This document shows positions 52,249-61,039 of a DNA stretch of 64,000 nucleotides, one piece after another. Origin of the DNA: Chryseobacterium sp. OSA05B (lineage in GTDB: Bacteria; Bacteroidota; Bacteroidia; Flavobacteriales; Weeksellaceae); NCBI RefSeq assembly GCF_019970065.1, contig NZ_JAHXYH010000009.1, positions 52,801 through 116,800 on the forward strand, given 5' to 3'. The notes beneath the pieces were generated by a model. It was given only the letters and a program-made list of their open reading frames with translations, did no database searches and was not told the DNA's origin. The translations under genes were made by a program, and so were the position numbers. Position 1 is the stretch's first letter, and each line of letters starts with the position of its first letter.

Positions 52249-52354
52249 TTAATTATTTTTCTCAATCCATTCAATAATTTTTAAGGCAACACCATTGAAT
52301 GACTGAAAATTTTGTCCTGTCATAATTCGACCGTCTTCTGAATTAAGAATGGAA
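52249..52354 (-). pseudogene. Remnant of a DJ-1/PfpI (type 1 glutamine amidotransferase) gene
   Basis: On the minus strand about 35 codons end at TAA (52251-52249) and read ILNSEDGRIMTGQNFQSFNG, then VALKIIEWIEKNN, the standard C-terminus of DJ-1/PfpI-like proteins with the DGR-x-x-TGQN motif. Upstream an in-frame stop ends it after a few residues, and no N-terminal part or nucleophile elbow is found. It is therefore a 5'-truncated pseudogene, presumably left by deletion or insertion in this unstable region. Confidence 0.65.
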
Positions 52355-52534
52355 AGTTACAAGCTGACAAACCTATCTGTAGTTTTTGACAACTGCGGAT
52401 TGAAATTATAAAATATTGATTTTCCTACCCTTACACTTCAAGACAATAATATTTGATCGTTCAGTACGTTTTTTTCATGAATCCGGCCTTCTTGTGATCA
52501 CACATCACAGTGTAAACATTTAAAAATAGGTTTT
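52355..52534. other. Intergenic remainder after the DJ-1 remnant
   Basis: No gene, hairpin or clear promoter is visible; probably decayed sequence. Confidence 0.4.
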
Positions 52535-53518
52535 TTATTTTTTAGGTACGTATTTTTTTAATTTGTCGTCAATATAATATGCTGTTTCTTTTCCTTCTTC
52601 ACGAACCAAAAAATAAAATTTTAATTTTTTTCTATCTTCTAAATCATATTTTTCGTCTACATTCTGATCCGTTGTGTAATTAATTTCATCAATTTTAAGT
52701 GCTTTCTGTGGTTTAATGAGCCAGGTCATGGTCAACAAATCCAGTACTCCATATGATTCATCATTGGATTCAATAGAATACCCGTAGTACTTTCTTCTTG
52801 TAGAATGTTCTGAATCAATAAAAGAGAAATAACCTTCTGTTTGACTTCTGCTATTGCTGATGATATCATTTATAAGCTTTTTCTCTCCATTCATTGTGAT
52901 GAAACCCACTTCTCCATCTATTGTTTTGTACTTGAACCAAATATTGTCATTTCCTATGTCTATAATTTGCAAACTGGAATACTCAAAACCCAGGTTTTTT
53001 AAAGTTTCACCATCTGGTTTTATGACTGCATATTTATCATCCTTAATCGCGATAGCAAAATCTTCATTCCTGTATTTAAATAATTGCGGACAGTAAGTAT
53101 AAGTGTCTGAAAAAGAAAAAATTGAATTATTGACTACATAAAACCCTTTTGCATATGCCTTTTTTATAGGACCCTGTCCTGGAGAATCTTCAAAAATTTG
53201 CCAATTCTGTAAAAACACCTCCATTTTCTTAGTTGTTTTGTTGATTTCAAAATAAGCAATATTATCGTAATTCCCTCTTAAATTTGGTTTAGCAAAATCT
53301 AATTTGTAATAGTTGGGCTTTACAACAATTTTATTGTTTTTTGAATTTAAATAACCCATTCCTTTTTCAGTTTCAAAAGGAACTAAATTTTTGAAATCCA
53401 TTGCCTTAATGTTAACAAAGTCTTTTTCAATAATGTTTTTTATGCTGTCTTCATATTTTTCCTGGGAAAAAGCAGAACTAAAAATAAAAAAGGGTAATAA
53501 GGATAATTTTCTGATCAT
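52535..53518 (-). CDS. Exported WG-repeat-like protein
   Basis: A 327-residue protein with a signal peptide (MIRKLSLLPFFIFSSAFSQ). It contains WG-repeat-like units: KNNKIVVKPNYYKLDFAKP, KDDKYAVIKPDGETLKN and GEVGFITMNGEKKLIND. These repeats form beta-hairpins in many Bacteroidota surface and toxin-system proteins. The C-terminus (FYFLVREEGKETAYYIDDKL) may bear a further unit. No enzymatic motif is visible. It is in the accessory zone with no co-directional neighbour closer than about 270 bp. Confidence 0.65.
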   Translation of the reverse strand: MIRKLSLLPFFIFSSAFSQEKYEDSIKNIIEKDFVNIKAMDFKNLVPFETEKGMGYLNSKNNKIVVKPNYYKLDFAKPNLRGNYDNIAYFEINKTTKKMEVFLQNWQIFEDSPGQGPIKKAYAKGFYVVNNSIFSFSDTYTYCPQLFKYRNEDFAIAIKDDKYAVIKPDGETLKNLGFEYSSLQIIDIGNDNIWFKYKTIDGEVGFITMNGEKKLINDIISNSRSQTEGYFSFIDSEHSTRRKYYGYSIESNDESYGVLDLLTMTWLIKPQKALKIDEINYTTDQNVDEKYDLEDRKKLKFYFLVREEGKETAYYIDDKLKKYVPKK

Positions 53519-53784
53519 ATTTTTTTTGTTATAAAGATGGCATATAACGTTTTCGTTCTTCTCAACGTTTATATGCTATTAAATTGAGTATTTCCAGCTA
53601 AACAACATACTATAAAAACAGTGATATATTTGGAAATGTCTGGAAATTCGATTGGACAGATTTTATCAAGATCTGTTTTAGTTTTTTGTAGTTATTTTTC
53701 AATACGTCAAAACGATTATTAATCTTGCATCAAATATCGCCATCTCACCAAACGGCTGTTAAACATCGTTTTTTGTTAAAAATT

Positions 53785-54897
53785 TTATTTCTTTAATTCC
53801 ATTTGAATAGTGTCCTTGTATAAAATCATTTTCCATTGCATTGAGTTATTTCTAAAATTGTTAATCTGAACAGGAATTGTGTCAGGCTTATTCGGATTCT
53901 TTTCGTAAGATATCACCTTAAAATTCTGTTCTTTATCATCGTGATGGTATTTCATAAATAGTGAAGTACTATCCACATACATATATGGATTCGGACAATA
54001 ATACATTTTTCCTCTTTCTTCAATATAAATTGTTTTCCAGGCCAAAGTATCCTGTTGCCATTGATTTTCTTTAACCAATTTCCCATTACGTATCATGGAT
54101 GTGACTTTCCATTTTCCAAAATATTTTTTTGAAAGGTGAACGTCATAATTATAGTAAATGACAAACAATAAAGGAATTAGAATACATAACACACGAGCGA
54201 TTGAGCGTGAAAAATGATTACCCATTGAGGGCAGTTTATTTTTGTGTTGATTAAAGAAGTTTATGATATCAACTTTTTGCTGTAAAAACAGATGAACCAA
54301 GCCTAATGTTATCAGGATAGAAGTAAATAAGGTAATGGGTCCAATATTATAAAAAACATTAATCAAAACAATGTTCAGCATGACCGGTAAAAGTATGGTA
54401 ATGCCTAATAAAGTGGTCCGCTTGAATAACAACAGAATAGCGCCAATAATTTGAAAAAACGCCAAAATCACAGCAAGTCCGTAAGAAAATCCATAATATT
54501 TCCAGGTTAATTCCGGCCCCGTTAATACGCTTGCTAAAGAATCATTGATATGATAGGAATAATTAAAGTTAACTTCAAATATTTTTTGAAAGCCAAAATC
54601 CAATAGCAGAAACGCCATCCAATACCGTAACAATGTTGAAAACCAGGAAATGTATTGTATAGAATTAAAAGTTCCGTTATTTTCTTTTCTGTGCCAATAA
54701 ATAGAAAAACCAATTGAGCATAGTATGGCCAATCCTAATGCTAGAAATCCTACAGGAAATATAAACTTTGAAATTTTATAAGGTAATAGAGGTAAGATTA
54801 TAAAAAGAGCAGTATTTGTAGCCCCAACAATGGCTAAAAACGATAATGAAAATTTCGAAAACCATTTTGTATTATTTATCACTTCGGCTGAACTCAT
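53785..54897 (-). CDS. Polytopic membrane protein with a C-terminal lipocalin-like domain
   Basis: A 370-residue protein with about eight hydrophobic segments in the first 250 residues (FSLSFLAIVGATNTALFIIL; VGFLALGLAILCSIGFSIYW; GLAVILAFFQIIGAILLLF; TTLLGITILLPVMLNIVLIN). The layout resembles DoxX-like proteins. The C-terminal 110 residues (KYFGKWKVTSMIRNGKLV...) look like a small lipocalin-type beta-barrel. Similar fusions occur in Bacteroidota without known function. It lies between AT-rich spacers in the accessory zone. Confidence 0.65.
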   Translation of the reverse strand: MSSAEVINNTKWFSKFSLSFLAIVGATNTALFIILPLLPYKISKFIFPVGFLALGLAILCSIGFSIYWHRKENNGTFNSIQYISWFSTLLRYWMAFLLLDFGFQKIFEVNFNYSYHINDSLASVLTGPELTWKYYGFSYGLAVILAFFQIIGAILLLFKRTTLLGITILLPVMLNIVLINVFYNIGPITLFTSILITLGLVHLFLQQKVDIINFFNQHKNKLPSMGNHFSRSIARVLCILIPLLFVIYYNYDVHLSKKYFGKWKVTSMIRNGKLVKENQWQQDTLAWKTIYIEERGKMYYCPNPYMYVDSTSLFMKYHHDDKEQNFKVISYEKNPNKPDTIPVQINNFRNNSMQWKMILYKDTIQMELKK

Positions 54898-55265
54898 AGA
54901 TTTTTTTAAATTAATATTTTTTGGTTACTGTTTTTACAAAATGACGCCTAGCAATATTTTCCACGAAACAAAAGATATAAAAACCTCGAAAAAAAAATAC
55001 CTATATCCACATTTCGTGACATTGGTCGCTAAGATAAATATTTATTATGAATTAGGTACTTAATAAAAAACTTTCATGAGTGTCAAAGATAAGGAGGAGG
55101 AGCTTTAAAAAATATACGAATTGGCAGGCAATCAAAACCCGAATAAATTACCCTTATCTAAAATGAGAAATAAATCAGTACCCAGCCTTTCCTGGATCCT
55201 TTACTTTTGAGTGCTTTTGAAAATTTTGACTATACCAGATAAGATCAATACATCTTATTCAGAAA

Positions 55266-55303
55266 TAAAAAAGCCTTAGAACATTTTATTCTAAGGCTTT
55301 TTT
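55266..55303 (-). terminator. Terminator beside a tRNA-Ser 3' fragment
   Basis: AAGCCTTAGAA and TTCTAAGGCTT make an 11-bp perfect stem with a 7-base loop, flanked by A and T runs. It directly abuts the tRNA fragment, in the place where a minus-strand tRNA gene would have its terminator. Confidence 0.85.
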
Positions 55304-55325
55304 TGCGGAGAGAGAGGGATTCGAA
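55304..55325 (-). other. 3' end fragment of a tRNA-Ser gene (candidate att site)
   Basis: On the minus strand the 22 bases GTTCGAATCCCTCTCTCTCC-GC are the T-loop, the 3' side of the T-stem, the 3' acceptor strand TCTCTCC and discriminator G of a tRNA with a GGAGAGA 5' acceptor strand, matching flavobacterial tRNA-Ser as I recall it. The match stops at the G before TTCGAAT; the 5' side of the T-stem and all other arms are absent. A tRNA-Ser terminator follows. This is the usual form of the distal direct repeat left when an element integrates into the 3' end of a tRNA gene. Confidence 0.65.
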
Positions 55326-55737
55326 CTTACCCATCTAAAACTGCTTCAGTACTCCATATTAGCCTTTCAAAATTATTGGTGCCATGATATTGCCACAACT
55401 TCTACTGAAAGTCAGATTAAAAAATCTATTGTTCCAATCGCTTTTTTTTCGAAGAGTGAAGGAATTACCCATGCTCAGTAAATACTTTATTTATGCTACT
55501 TTTATTTTCCAAATCTAAAAAAACGATGAAATCACCACGGTTTTTAAATTATAGATCCAGATAATAAAACATATTATTTCTGCAAAATTATTATAACTTG
55601 AATGAAAGAACGCTTTAATTTCTAGTTGTAAATATAGAACATTTCAACAATATGTAAAAGTCAAATTTAACTTTCGATACAGAAATTGAAAAAATATTGA
55701 AAAAAATTCCCTGTTTTCATACCAATTAAATTCTCAT

Positions 55738-57303
55738 CTAAACATTTCTTATCTGAATTTTTCTGATCATAAAACTAAAAATTAGTAACAAAATACTGGT
55801 TCCCAACAGAACTATAAGTATTGCATAATTGGTGTCTCCGATTATTCCCAGATAATTTATCTGAGGGGCCTGAAAAGCAGCATAAGTCAGTAGAAAAAAC
55901 AGGATTTCAAATAGTTTTTTTCCACCACTTACAATCCCCAAAAATATGCTTAAAGCTATAATAAGCACCACTCCATTTAAAACCTGTATGATCGATATAA
56001 AATTAACGTTTAGTAATAAACGTAAGATCATGGGTAATGCCAATACAGTTAAGAGGCAAACTCCGGCAAGAATCTGCGCGGGAAGCATTCTTTGCAATGG
56101 TTTGTATGAAGCAAAAGTAAAATAATACAGTTTGTTTGTCACTTCTTTCGTTGCCAAATCTGATATTCTGTTCACCTGCAGAAAAAGCAGAGCAGGAAGC
56201 AAAAAAACATAGGCAGTATTTAATGGAGCAAATATGATAGCGATCCACAAACCAATATTTAGAAGCCAGAGCCATTTGGAATCTTTCCTTATCATCAGTA
56301 TTAATTCTGTTTTCAAAAATGAAGAAATACCATAGTCTGGCGTTATGGGAGGCAATTTAGATCTTTGAAATCCAGAATAAGAAATTACGGCTGATTTTTC
56401 TTGTGAAGTCTTTTGAACCGTGCTGCTTTTCATTGTTACTTTAAAATCGAAGCGGTGAAAGAAAAAAGATGAAATATAAACCAACAACAAGGTAAATCCT
56501 ATCCATACCAATCTGCTTATCAAATATGACTTATTCCATGAAACACCTTTCCATTCAAAAGTCTTGAAACTTTCTTTTTCTGTGATAGTGTAGCCAAGAG
56601 ACACCCCGGAAATATCTTCATTAAACTGTTCATTCACCTGATTCTGAATACTGTTTGTTACAATTCCCATCCCAAAGCCATCCCGTATATTGGAACTGTA
56701 TTTATCATTCTTTTCCATCATACCAGATAGCATAAAAGTAAAGATAAAAAAGTACAGTACATTTTGAAGAATTGTTTTCCGGCTTAGAAAAACCTCCGCT
56801 AATATCGCTAACCCAGAAACTAAAATTAGGGAGGGTACAACCATATAAAAGTAAGGCCGCAAGAAATCTCCTATATGGAAAGGATATTCTGAGTTTTGAA
56901 TAAAAAACATAAGAATGCCTGCGAGAAGAGCAATCGCGGAAATCGTGAGCAACACCATTAGGTTCCCCAGAAATTTCACAAAAAGATAGCCGAAATTGGT
57001 AATGGAAGTAGAGGCTATAATTAGCCCCACTTCTGTATCAATATCCTTTTTGATGGCCCCGCTGATCAGGTAAAAGCCAAACAGAGATAAAATAACCGTA
57101 CTCATTAACGCTGAAATATGTCCGGCCCAGGCTGAATTGTAAACACCTCTATATCCTGGGATCGTCAATGTTGTATAGCTTGCATCAGGCAACGGGACAA
57201 AAGAATGCGCCGCATAGATTGTCACAGCTAATGTGATGAGAAAGGCATAACTACGGCTGCGCTGCAGGTAGTCTCCCTTGATAATATTATATAAATTTCT
57301 CAT
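55738..57303 (-). CDS. ABC-2 type transporter permease
   Basis: A 521-residue permease with about 11-12 hydrophobic segments (SYAFLITLAVTIYAAHSFV; LMSTVILSLFGFYLISGA; LGNLMVLLTISAIALLAGIL; LFEILFFLLTYAAFQAP). The N-terminal half has the layout of ABC-2 exporters. The middle is a soluble loop (about 190-300 region) and the C-terminal half repeats the membrane pattern, so it may work as one chain for both halves. It starts 4 bp after the ATPase gene. Such pairs export peptides, lipids or antibiotics. The substrate is unknown; peptide export is possible given the protease two genes upstream. Confidence 0.85.
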   Translation of the reverse strand: MRNLYNIIKGDYLQRSRSYAFLITLAVTIYAAHSFVPLPDASYTTLTIPGYRGVYNSAWAGHISALMSTVILSLFGFYLISGAIKKDIDTEVGLIIASTSITNFGYLFVKFLGNLMVLLTISAIALLAGILMFFIQNSEYPFHIGDFLRPYFYMVVPSLILVSGLAILAEVFLSRKTILQNVLYFFIFTFMLSGMMEKNDKYSSNIRDGFGMGIVTNSIQNQVNEQFNEDISGVSLGYTITEKESFKTFEWKGVSWNKSYLISRLVWIGFTLLLVYISSFFFHRFDFKVTMKSSTVQKTSQEKSAVISYSGFQRSKLPPITPDYGISSFLKTELILMIRKDSKWLWLLNIGLWIAIIFAPLNTAYVFLLPALLFLQVNRISDLATKEVTNKLYYFTFASYKPLQRMLPAQILAGVCLLTVLALPMILRLLLNVNFISIIQVLNGVVLIIALSIFLGIVSGGKKLFEILFFLLTYAAFQAPQINYLGIIGDTNYAILIVLLGTSILLLIFSFMIRKIQIRNV

Positions 57304-57307
57304 CGTA

Positions 57308-58180
57308 TTACGGTTGATTTTTTATTAAAAACAAATAGGCATCTTCCAGCGTTGCATTAACAGGTCTGGAATTTGCTGCAGGCTGTTTCGTACTTGAAAT
57401 ATACCTTAGCAATGTTTTGTCCGATTGCCTTGTGGTATTCACCACCAGATATTGTGATTTAAACCTTTCAATCTCCGACTGGGAAAGGGTAATTTCAAAC
57501 ATTTTATTTTCTACATTACTGATAATTTCCGGAGCTGTATTCTTTTCGATAAGCATTCCGCTTTTCATGATAGTGACCTCATCGGCTACTGTTTCTATAT
57601 CAGAAACAATGTGTGAGGAAACGATGACAATAGCATCACCAGCCATTTCTGATATTAACTGACGGAAACGGACCCTTTCTTCAGGGTCGAGACCTACTGT
57701 TGGCTCATCGAAAATTAATATTTTTGGATCATTAAGTAACGCCTGGGCAATGCCTATTCTCTGTTTCATACCCCCGGAATAGGTGCCAATAGGACGTTTT
57801 GCATCTGCAGTAAGATTTACCCCTTCCAAAAGCAGATCTATACGTTTATTAAGACCTGCTCCGCCAACTCCTTTCATTGCCGCTATATATTTCAGAAACT
57901 CATAAGCATTAAGATTTGGATATACCCCAAAATCCTGCGGAAGATATCCTAAGATTTTTCGGATCAAATCCGGATTTTTAACGACGTCTTCTCCATCCAG
58001 TAATACACTGCCGTAAGTTGGTTTGCTTATGGTAGCAATAATTTTCATTAAAGTAGATTTACCAGCTCCGTTAGGTCCAAGAAGTCCTAACACACCTTTT
58101 TCAATGATGATGGAAAAGTCTGAAAGTCCTACCATTCCTTTACCAAACATCTTTGTGATTATTTTAATTTCAAGTTGCAT
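57308..58180 (-). CDS. ABC transporter ATP-binding protein
   Basis: A 290-residue ATPase. Walker A is GLLGPNGAGKSTLMK (about 32-46), the Q-loop region is YLPQDFGVYPNL, the signature is GTYSGGMKQRIGIA (about 133-146), Walker B is PKILIFDEPTVGLDPEE and the switch His is in IVSSHIVSDIE. The C-terminal 70 residues form an extra domain found in exporter-type ATPases. It is the partner of the permease 4 bp downstream and is likely inner-membrane bound. A 331 bp gap separates it from the 58513 gene upstream. Confidence 0.92.
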   Translation of the reverse strand: MQLEIKIITKMFGKGMVGLSDFSIIIEKGVLGLLGPNGAGKSTLMKIIATISKPTYGSVLLDGEDVVKNPDLIRKILGYLPQDFGVYPNLNAYEFLKYIAAMKGVGGAGLNKRIDLLLEGVNLTADAKRPIGTYSGGMKQRIGIAQALLNDPKILIFDEPTVGLDPEERVRFRQLISEMAGDAIVIVSSHIVSDIETVADEVTIMKSGMLIEKNTAPEIISNVENKMFEITLSQSEIERFKSQYLVVNTTRQSDKTLLRYISSTKQPAANSRPVNATLEDAYLFLIKNQP

Positions 58181-58512
58181 TATTAATATTTTTGTACTAC
58201 AAGTTGTTTGTTTTTCAGTATTTTATATATAGAGATGAGTGATTTAAAAAAAATAAGACATGCACTCTCTATTATAATAGTATCAACAGATCTTTCTCTA
58301 TTTAAAGTCTTACCTGAAAAGGTTTTCGATCATCCTTATTCTTATCCTTACTGGAAAATGAAAAAAATAAATTGATATTAGATTAAAAATTGCTTATTTT
58401 AACAATCTTTTGAGCATTTTTCTTTAATATCTTTCAACAATTAATTTACATTATTATTGTAATATCTTTATGACTGCGTAATAGATTTTGAAGGCATTAT
58501 AAAATCAACTTT
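58181..58512. other. Intergenic region with a possible 46-residue plus-strand frame
   Basis: It holds a small plus-strand frame at 58235-58375 (listed separately). Otherwise it is AT-rich, with no hairpin or promoter I can support. Confidence 0.45.
58235..58375 (+). CDS. Possible 46-residue peptide, unrecognised
   Basis: ATG 58235 to TGA 58375 encodes MSDLKKIRHALSIIIVSTDL, then SLFKVLPEKVFDHPYSYPYW and a Lys-rich end. The composition is balanced and protein-like for its AT-rich setting, with a hydrophobic patch (ALSIIIV) and an aromatic Tyr/Pro tail. It is divergent from the ABC genes. There is no GG-leader. It may be a small peptide, a remnant or chance. Confidence 0.3.
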   Translation: MSDLKKIRHALSIIIVSTDLSLFKVLPEKVFDHPYSYPYWKMKKIN

Positions 58513-59637
58513 CTACCAACCTAAAGTCCCGATAATAAATTCAGCAATCTTAGGATTTAAATGTTGATCGTAAAAGCTATAAAGATAATCTCCCTTAAAT
58601 TGATGAATCGTATTAAATCTTGAATTGTTAATGACTTCATTATCTGCATGGGTAAGAGCTGCACTATCGCCAGTATAACTTGCCGTAATGTAATCTATAG
58701 ATTCTGTGTTGTTAAAAATTTGTGAATTAATCGTCCTTCTACTTAGTTTATCTTTGATTACTACCTCAAAAGAAGAAGTTAAATTAATCCTCTGAGTTTC
58801 ATAAACCACAGTCGCTTTGACTGTATTATTTCTGACTGTTCCCGTTCTTTCATAGGTGTTTTTAAAATGATGTCCATTATTATAATCAATGCGGGTCCAT
58901 TCGATTGAAATATCATAATCATTTTTTAGAGTTGACACATTCTCAATTTTAAGTCCAATAGCTTTTAGATTAACCACTTCTTCTATCTTATTTCTTATAT
59001 GGTCATCAAAAGAAGAAGAACTGCCTATTTTTACATGAAAAAAATTTCCTTTATTCCCCATTTCCAAAGGTTCCAGATAGGCCGTTTTGTTTGCGTATAA
59101 TTTTAAACCGGCCAATAATTCATCTGTATCTTTATATCCAGGATGTAATTGCTGCACCACACTCAATGTACGGTATGCCACAGAAAGATGATTAGAGGCC
59201 GAGGTATCGTTAACTGCTTTGACACCTCTTGCATAGAGATGGGTGACTGCCTGCGATGTTACACGTTCTAAGACTGTATTAAAATTTTTCTGTGGAATAT
59301 TATTCTTTGCAAGAGCGGACGCTGAGAGGTCGTAGATATACCTCAGAGATGTTATTCTGTTGATCCAATTGATCCAGTCTTTTTTATCATCATTCTCTTT
59401 TATTATCCCATCAACAATTGATTCGTGAAAAGCCAGTCTTTCCCTGAAAAGCATTAAAAATTCTTTTTTCAGTTGATCTTTAGACAGTTTTTTCTCATAT
59501 TTCTTCAATGATCTTATCAATTCTTCTTCATTTTGCCGGATATCGTTAATCGTCCATAAATGATTTTGTGCATTTAAGAAGAAACTTAAAAACAGAAAAA
59601 ATATATTAATTGTTTTTAAAATATTCTTTTCTTTCAT
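58513..59637 (-). CDS. Exported hypothetical protein, 374 residues
   Basis: A signal peptide is present (NIFFLFLSFFLNAQ). The N-terminal half is helical (ELIRSLKKYEKKLSKDQLKK; RLAFHESIVDGIIKENDDKK), with a possible TPR-like part to about residue 190. The C-terminal half is beta-rich (KIGSSSSFDDHIRNKIEE; YDISIEWTRIDYNNGHHFKN; INLTSSFEVVIKDKLSRRTI). I recognise no family. It is co-directional with the aspartyl protease upstream (173 bp) and the ABC exporter downstream, so the four genes may form one functional group. Confidence 0.65.
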   Translation of the reverse strand: MKEKNILKTINIFFLFLSFFLNAQNHLWTINDIRQNEEELIRSLKKYEKKLSKDQLKKEFLMLFRERLAFHESIVDGIIKENDDKKDWINWINRITSLRYIYDLSASALAKNNIPQKNFNTVLERVTSQAVTHLYARGVKAVNDTSASNHLSVAYRTLSVVQQLHPGYKDTDELLAGLKLYANKTAYLEPLEMGNKGNFFHVKIGSSSSFDDHIRNKIEEVVNLKAIGLKIENVSTLKNDYDISIEWTRIDYNNGHHFKNTYERTGTVRNNTVKATVVYETQRINLTSSFEVVIKDKLSRRTINSQIFNNTESIDYITASYTGDSAALTHADNEVINNSRFNTIHQFKGDYLYSFYDQHLNPKIAEFIIGTLGW

Positions 59638-59809
59638 AATCTGATACTATTAAATTTTCGTGTTTCTATATATCCTTTTACCGCCTAATTTAAATGCAGA
59701 AAATAAATCTGATTATTCAGTATAACTTAAATTTATACATTTGATCTGTTCATATTCCAGCGACATAAAAATTTTGGACTATTTTTCATAATTACCTATT
59801 TTTCCAGCA

Positions 59810-61039
59810 TTATCTATAAATATCTTCCTTAGGTGAAAGCAAAAACTCTTTACCGTCCTTCCTTGTAACTTTAATAGATTTATTGGCCAATAGAGATTGT
59901 ATCAATAGTAACCTAAAATCAGATACGTAGATAAAGTCGTCAACTGATTTGCCGTTGACCGAGATAAACTCATCGTTTAACTTGAGCTCTGGATATCGAA
60001 TAACATTGGGATTATCTGTGATAGCAACTACTACAAACTTATTATTTTGAATCGCGATAGAAAACCCATATGTTTTCTGCGGATAATTGCTAATAGAAGT
60101 TATTCTGGGCGTTAATATCATGCTTCCCGCTGAATTATTTAAACAGATATTATAATGACGGAAAAAACGGTTTCCTATGACCGGTCTGCCCTTATTTGTC
60201 AGCAATATTTTTACAGGATCTTTTAATTTGGTGATACTATCTCCTATTCTATAATCAAATTCTTTAATAGTATATGTGGTATCAACCTTCGAAATTCCAC
60301 TTACTGAAGAAGCGATACTCCCGATTGTGGTGGATTTTTTAACTTTTCCAAAAATAGGCAGGGTCTGTATCGGCATTTCTATTTTATCTCCATTATAACC
60401 AAAGTCAATTTGCGCTACGCCCATACTGGAATTAACCCCGAAAAGAATTTTATAATTATTGTATGGATCTATTTCGAAAGGAAGAACAATTCCCTGTCCG
60501 GTAAAAGTATTCCTGGAAATAGTTACTTTTTTATGATCAAAATCAAACCTCCAATTCAATTTGCTGATAATTGATGAACCCAGAATTCCTTTAATTTTCA
60601 CTTTGCCAATCATCTTGGAAAAATCCACATCTGTAAAGGTTGTGTTCGTAATTTTTACACTGCCCAACTCAACTTTGTCAGCAAATTTTATATTCATTTT
60701 GACAAATACAGCATTACCATCCCTGGCATCAAAATCTTTCAATGAAGGTACACTAGTAAGTTTGACTTTATCTTGAATACTTATGTCCAGGGCTGATGTA
60801 GAGAAACCATTATCCCATAGAAAAGATTCTTCTACTCCATTCACTTTGATTTTAATAACAATCATGTCATCGATGATCTCTATTGGAAGAATCTCATCTT
60901 TGTCTATATGAACCTCTCCGAGATTGAGAATACGGATCAATTCTTTTTCCTTATCAGAATTTTGTGCTTTTAATTTTCCTGGCACTGCCACAAGTAACAA
61001 TGCGAGAATAAAATACATTTTAAAAATTAGATTAATCAT
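59810..61039 (-). CDS. Retropepsin-like aspartyl protease with C-terminal PDZ domain
   Basis: A 409-residue exported protein; the N-terminal signal runs to about LKAQN. Two retropepsin-type half-domains are visible: the first has WDNGFSTSALDIS (about 77-89), where the catalytic D-T-G is D-N-G, and ILGSSIISKLNWRFD as its flap-side motif; the second has AQIDFGYNGDKIEMPI (D-F-G). A PDZ-like domain follows at about 325-405 (GFSIAIQNNKFVVVAITDNP; LNDEFISVNGKSVDDFIYV). Bacteroidota proteins of this type sit in the periplasm. Because both D-T-G motifs are altered, catalysis should be tested rather than assumed. It is the first of a co-directional group with the 58513 gene and the ABC exporter. Confidence 0.75.
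   Translation of the reverse strand: MINLIFKMYFILALLLVAVPGKLKAQNSDKEKELIRILNLGEVHIDKDEILPIEIIDDMIVIKIKVNGVEESFLWDNGFSTSALDISIQDKVKLTSVPSLKDFDARDGNAVFVKMNIKFADKVELGSVKITNTTFTDVDFSKMIGKVKIKGILGSSIISKLNWRFDFDHKKVTISRNTFTGQGIVLPFEIDPYNNYKILFGVNSSMGVAQIDFGYNGDKIEMPIQTLPIFGKVKKSTTIGSIASSVSGISKVDTTYTIKEFDYRIGDSITKLKDPVKILLTNKGRPVIGNRFFRHYNICLNNSAGSMILTPRITSISNYPQKTYGFSIAIQNNKFVVVAITDNPNVIRYPELKLNDEFISVNGKSVDDFIYVSDFRLLLIQSLLANKSIKVTRKDGKEFLLSPKEDIYR

Larger units (their letters stand above)
54898..55737. other. Long non-coding stretch carrying the tRNA-Ser scar
   Basis: Between the membrane protein and the ABC permease I see no coding frame longer than noise. The region holds the terminator at 55266-55303 and the tRNA-Ser 3' fragment at 55304-55325. 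The rest is AT-rich sequence without recognisable structure. Confidence 0.5.
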
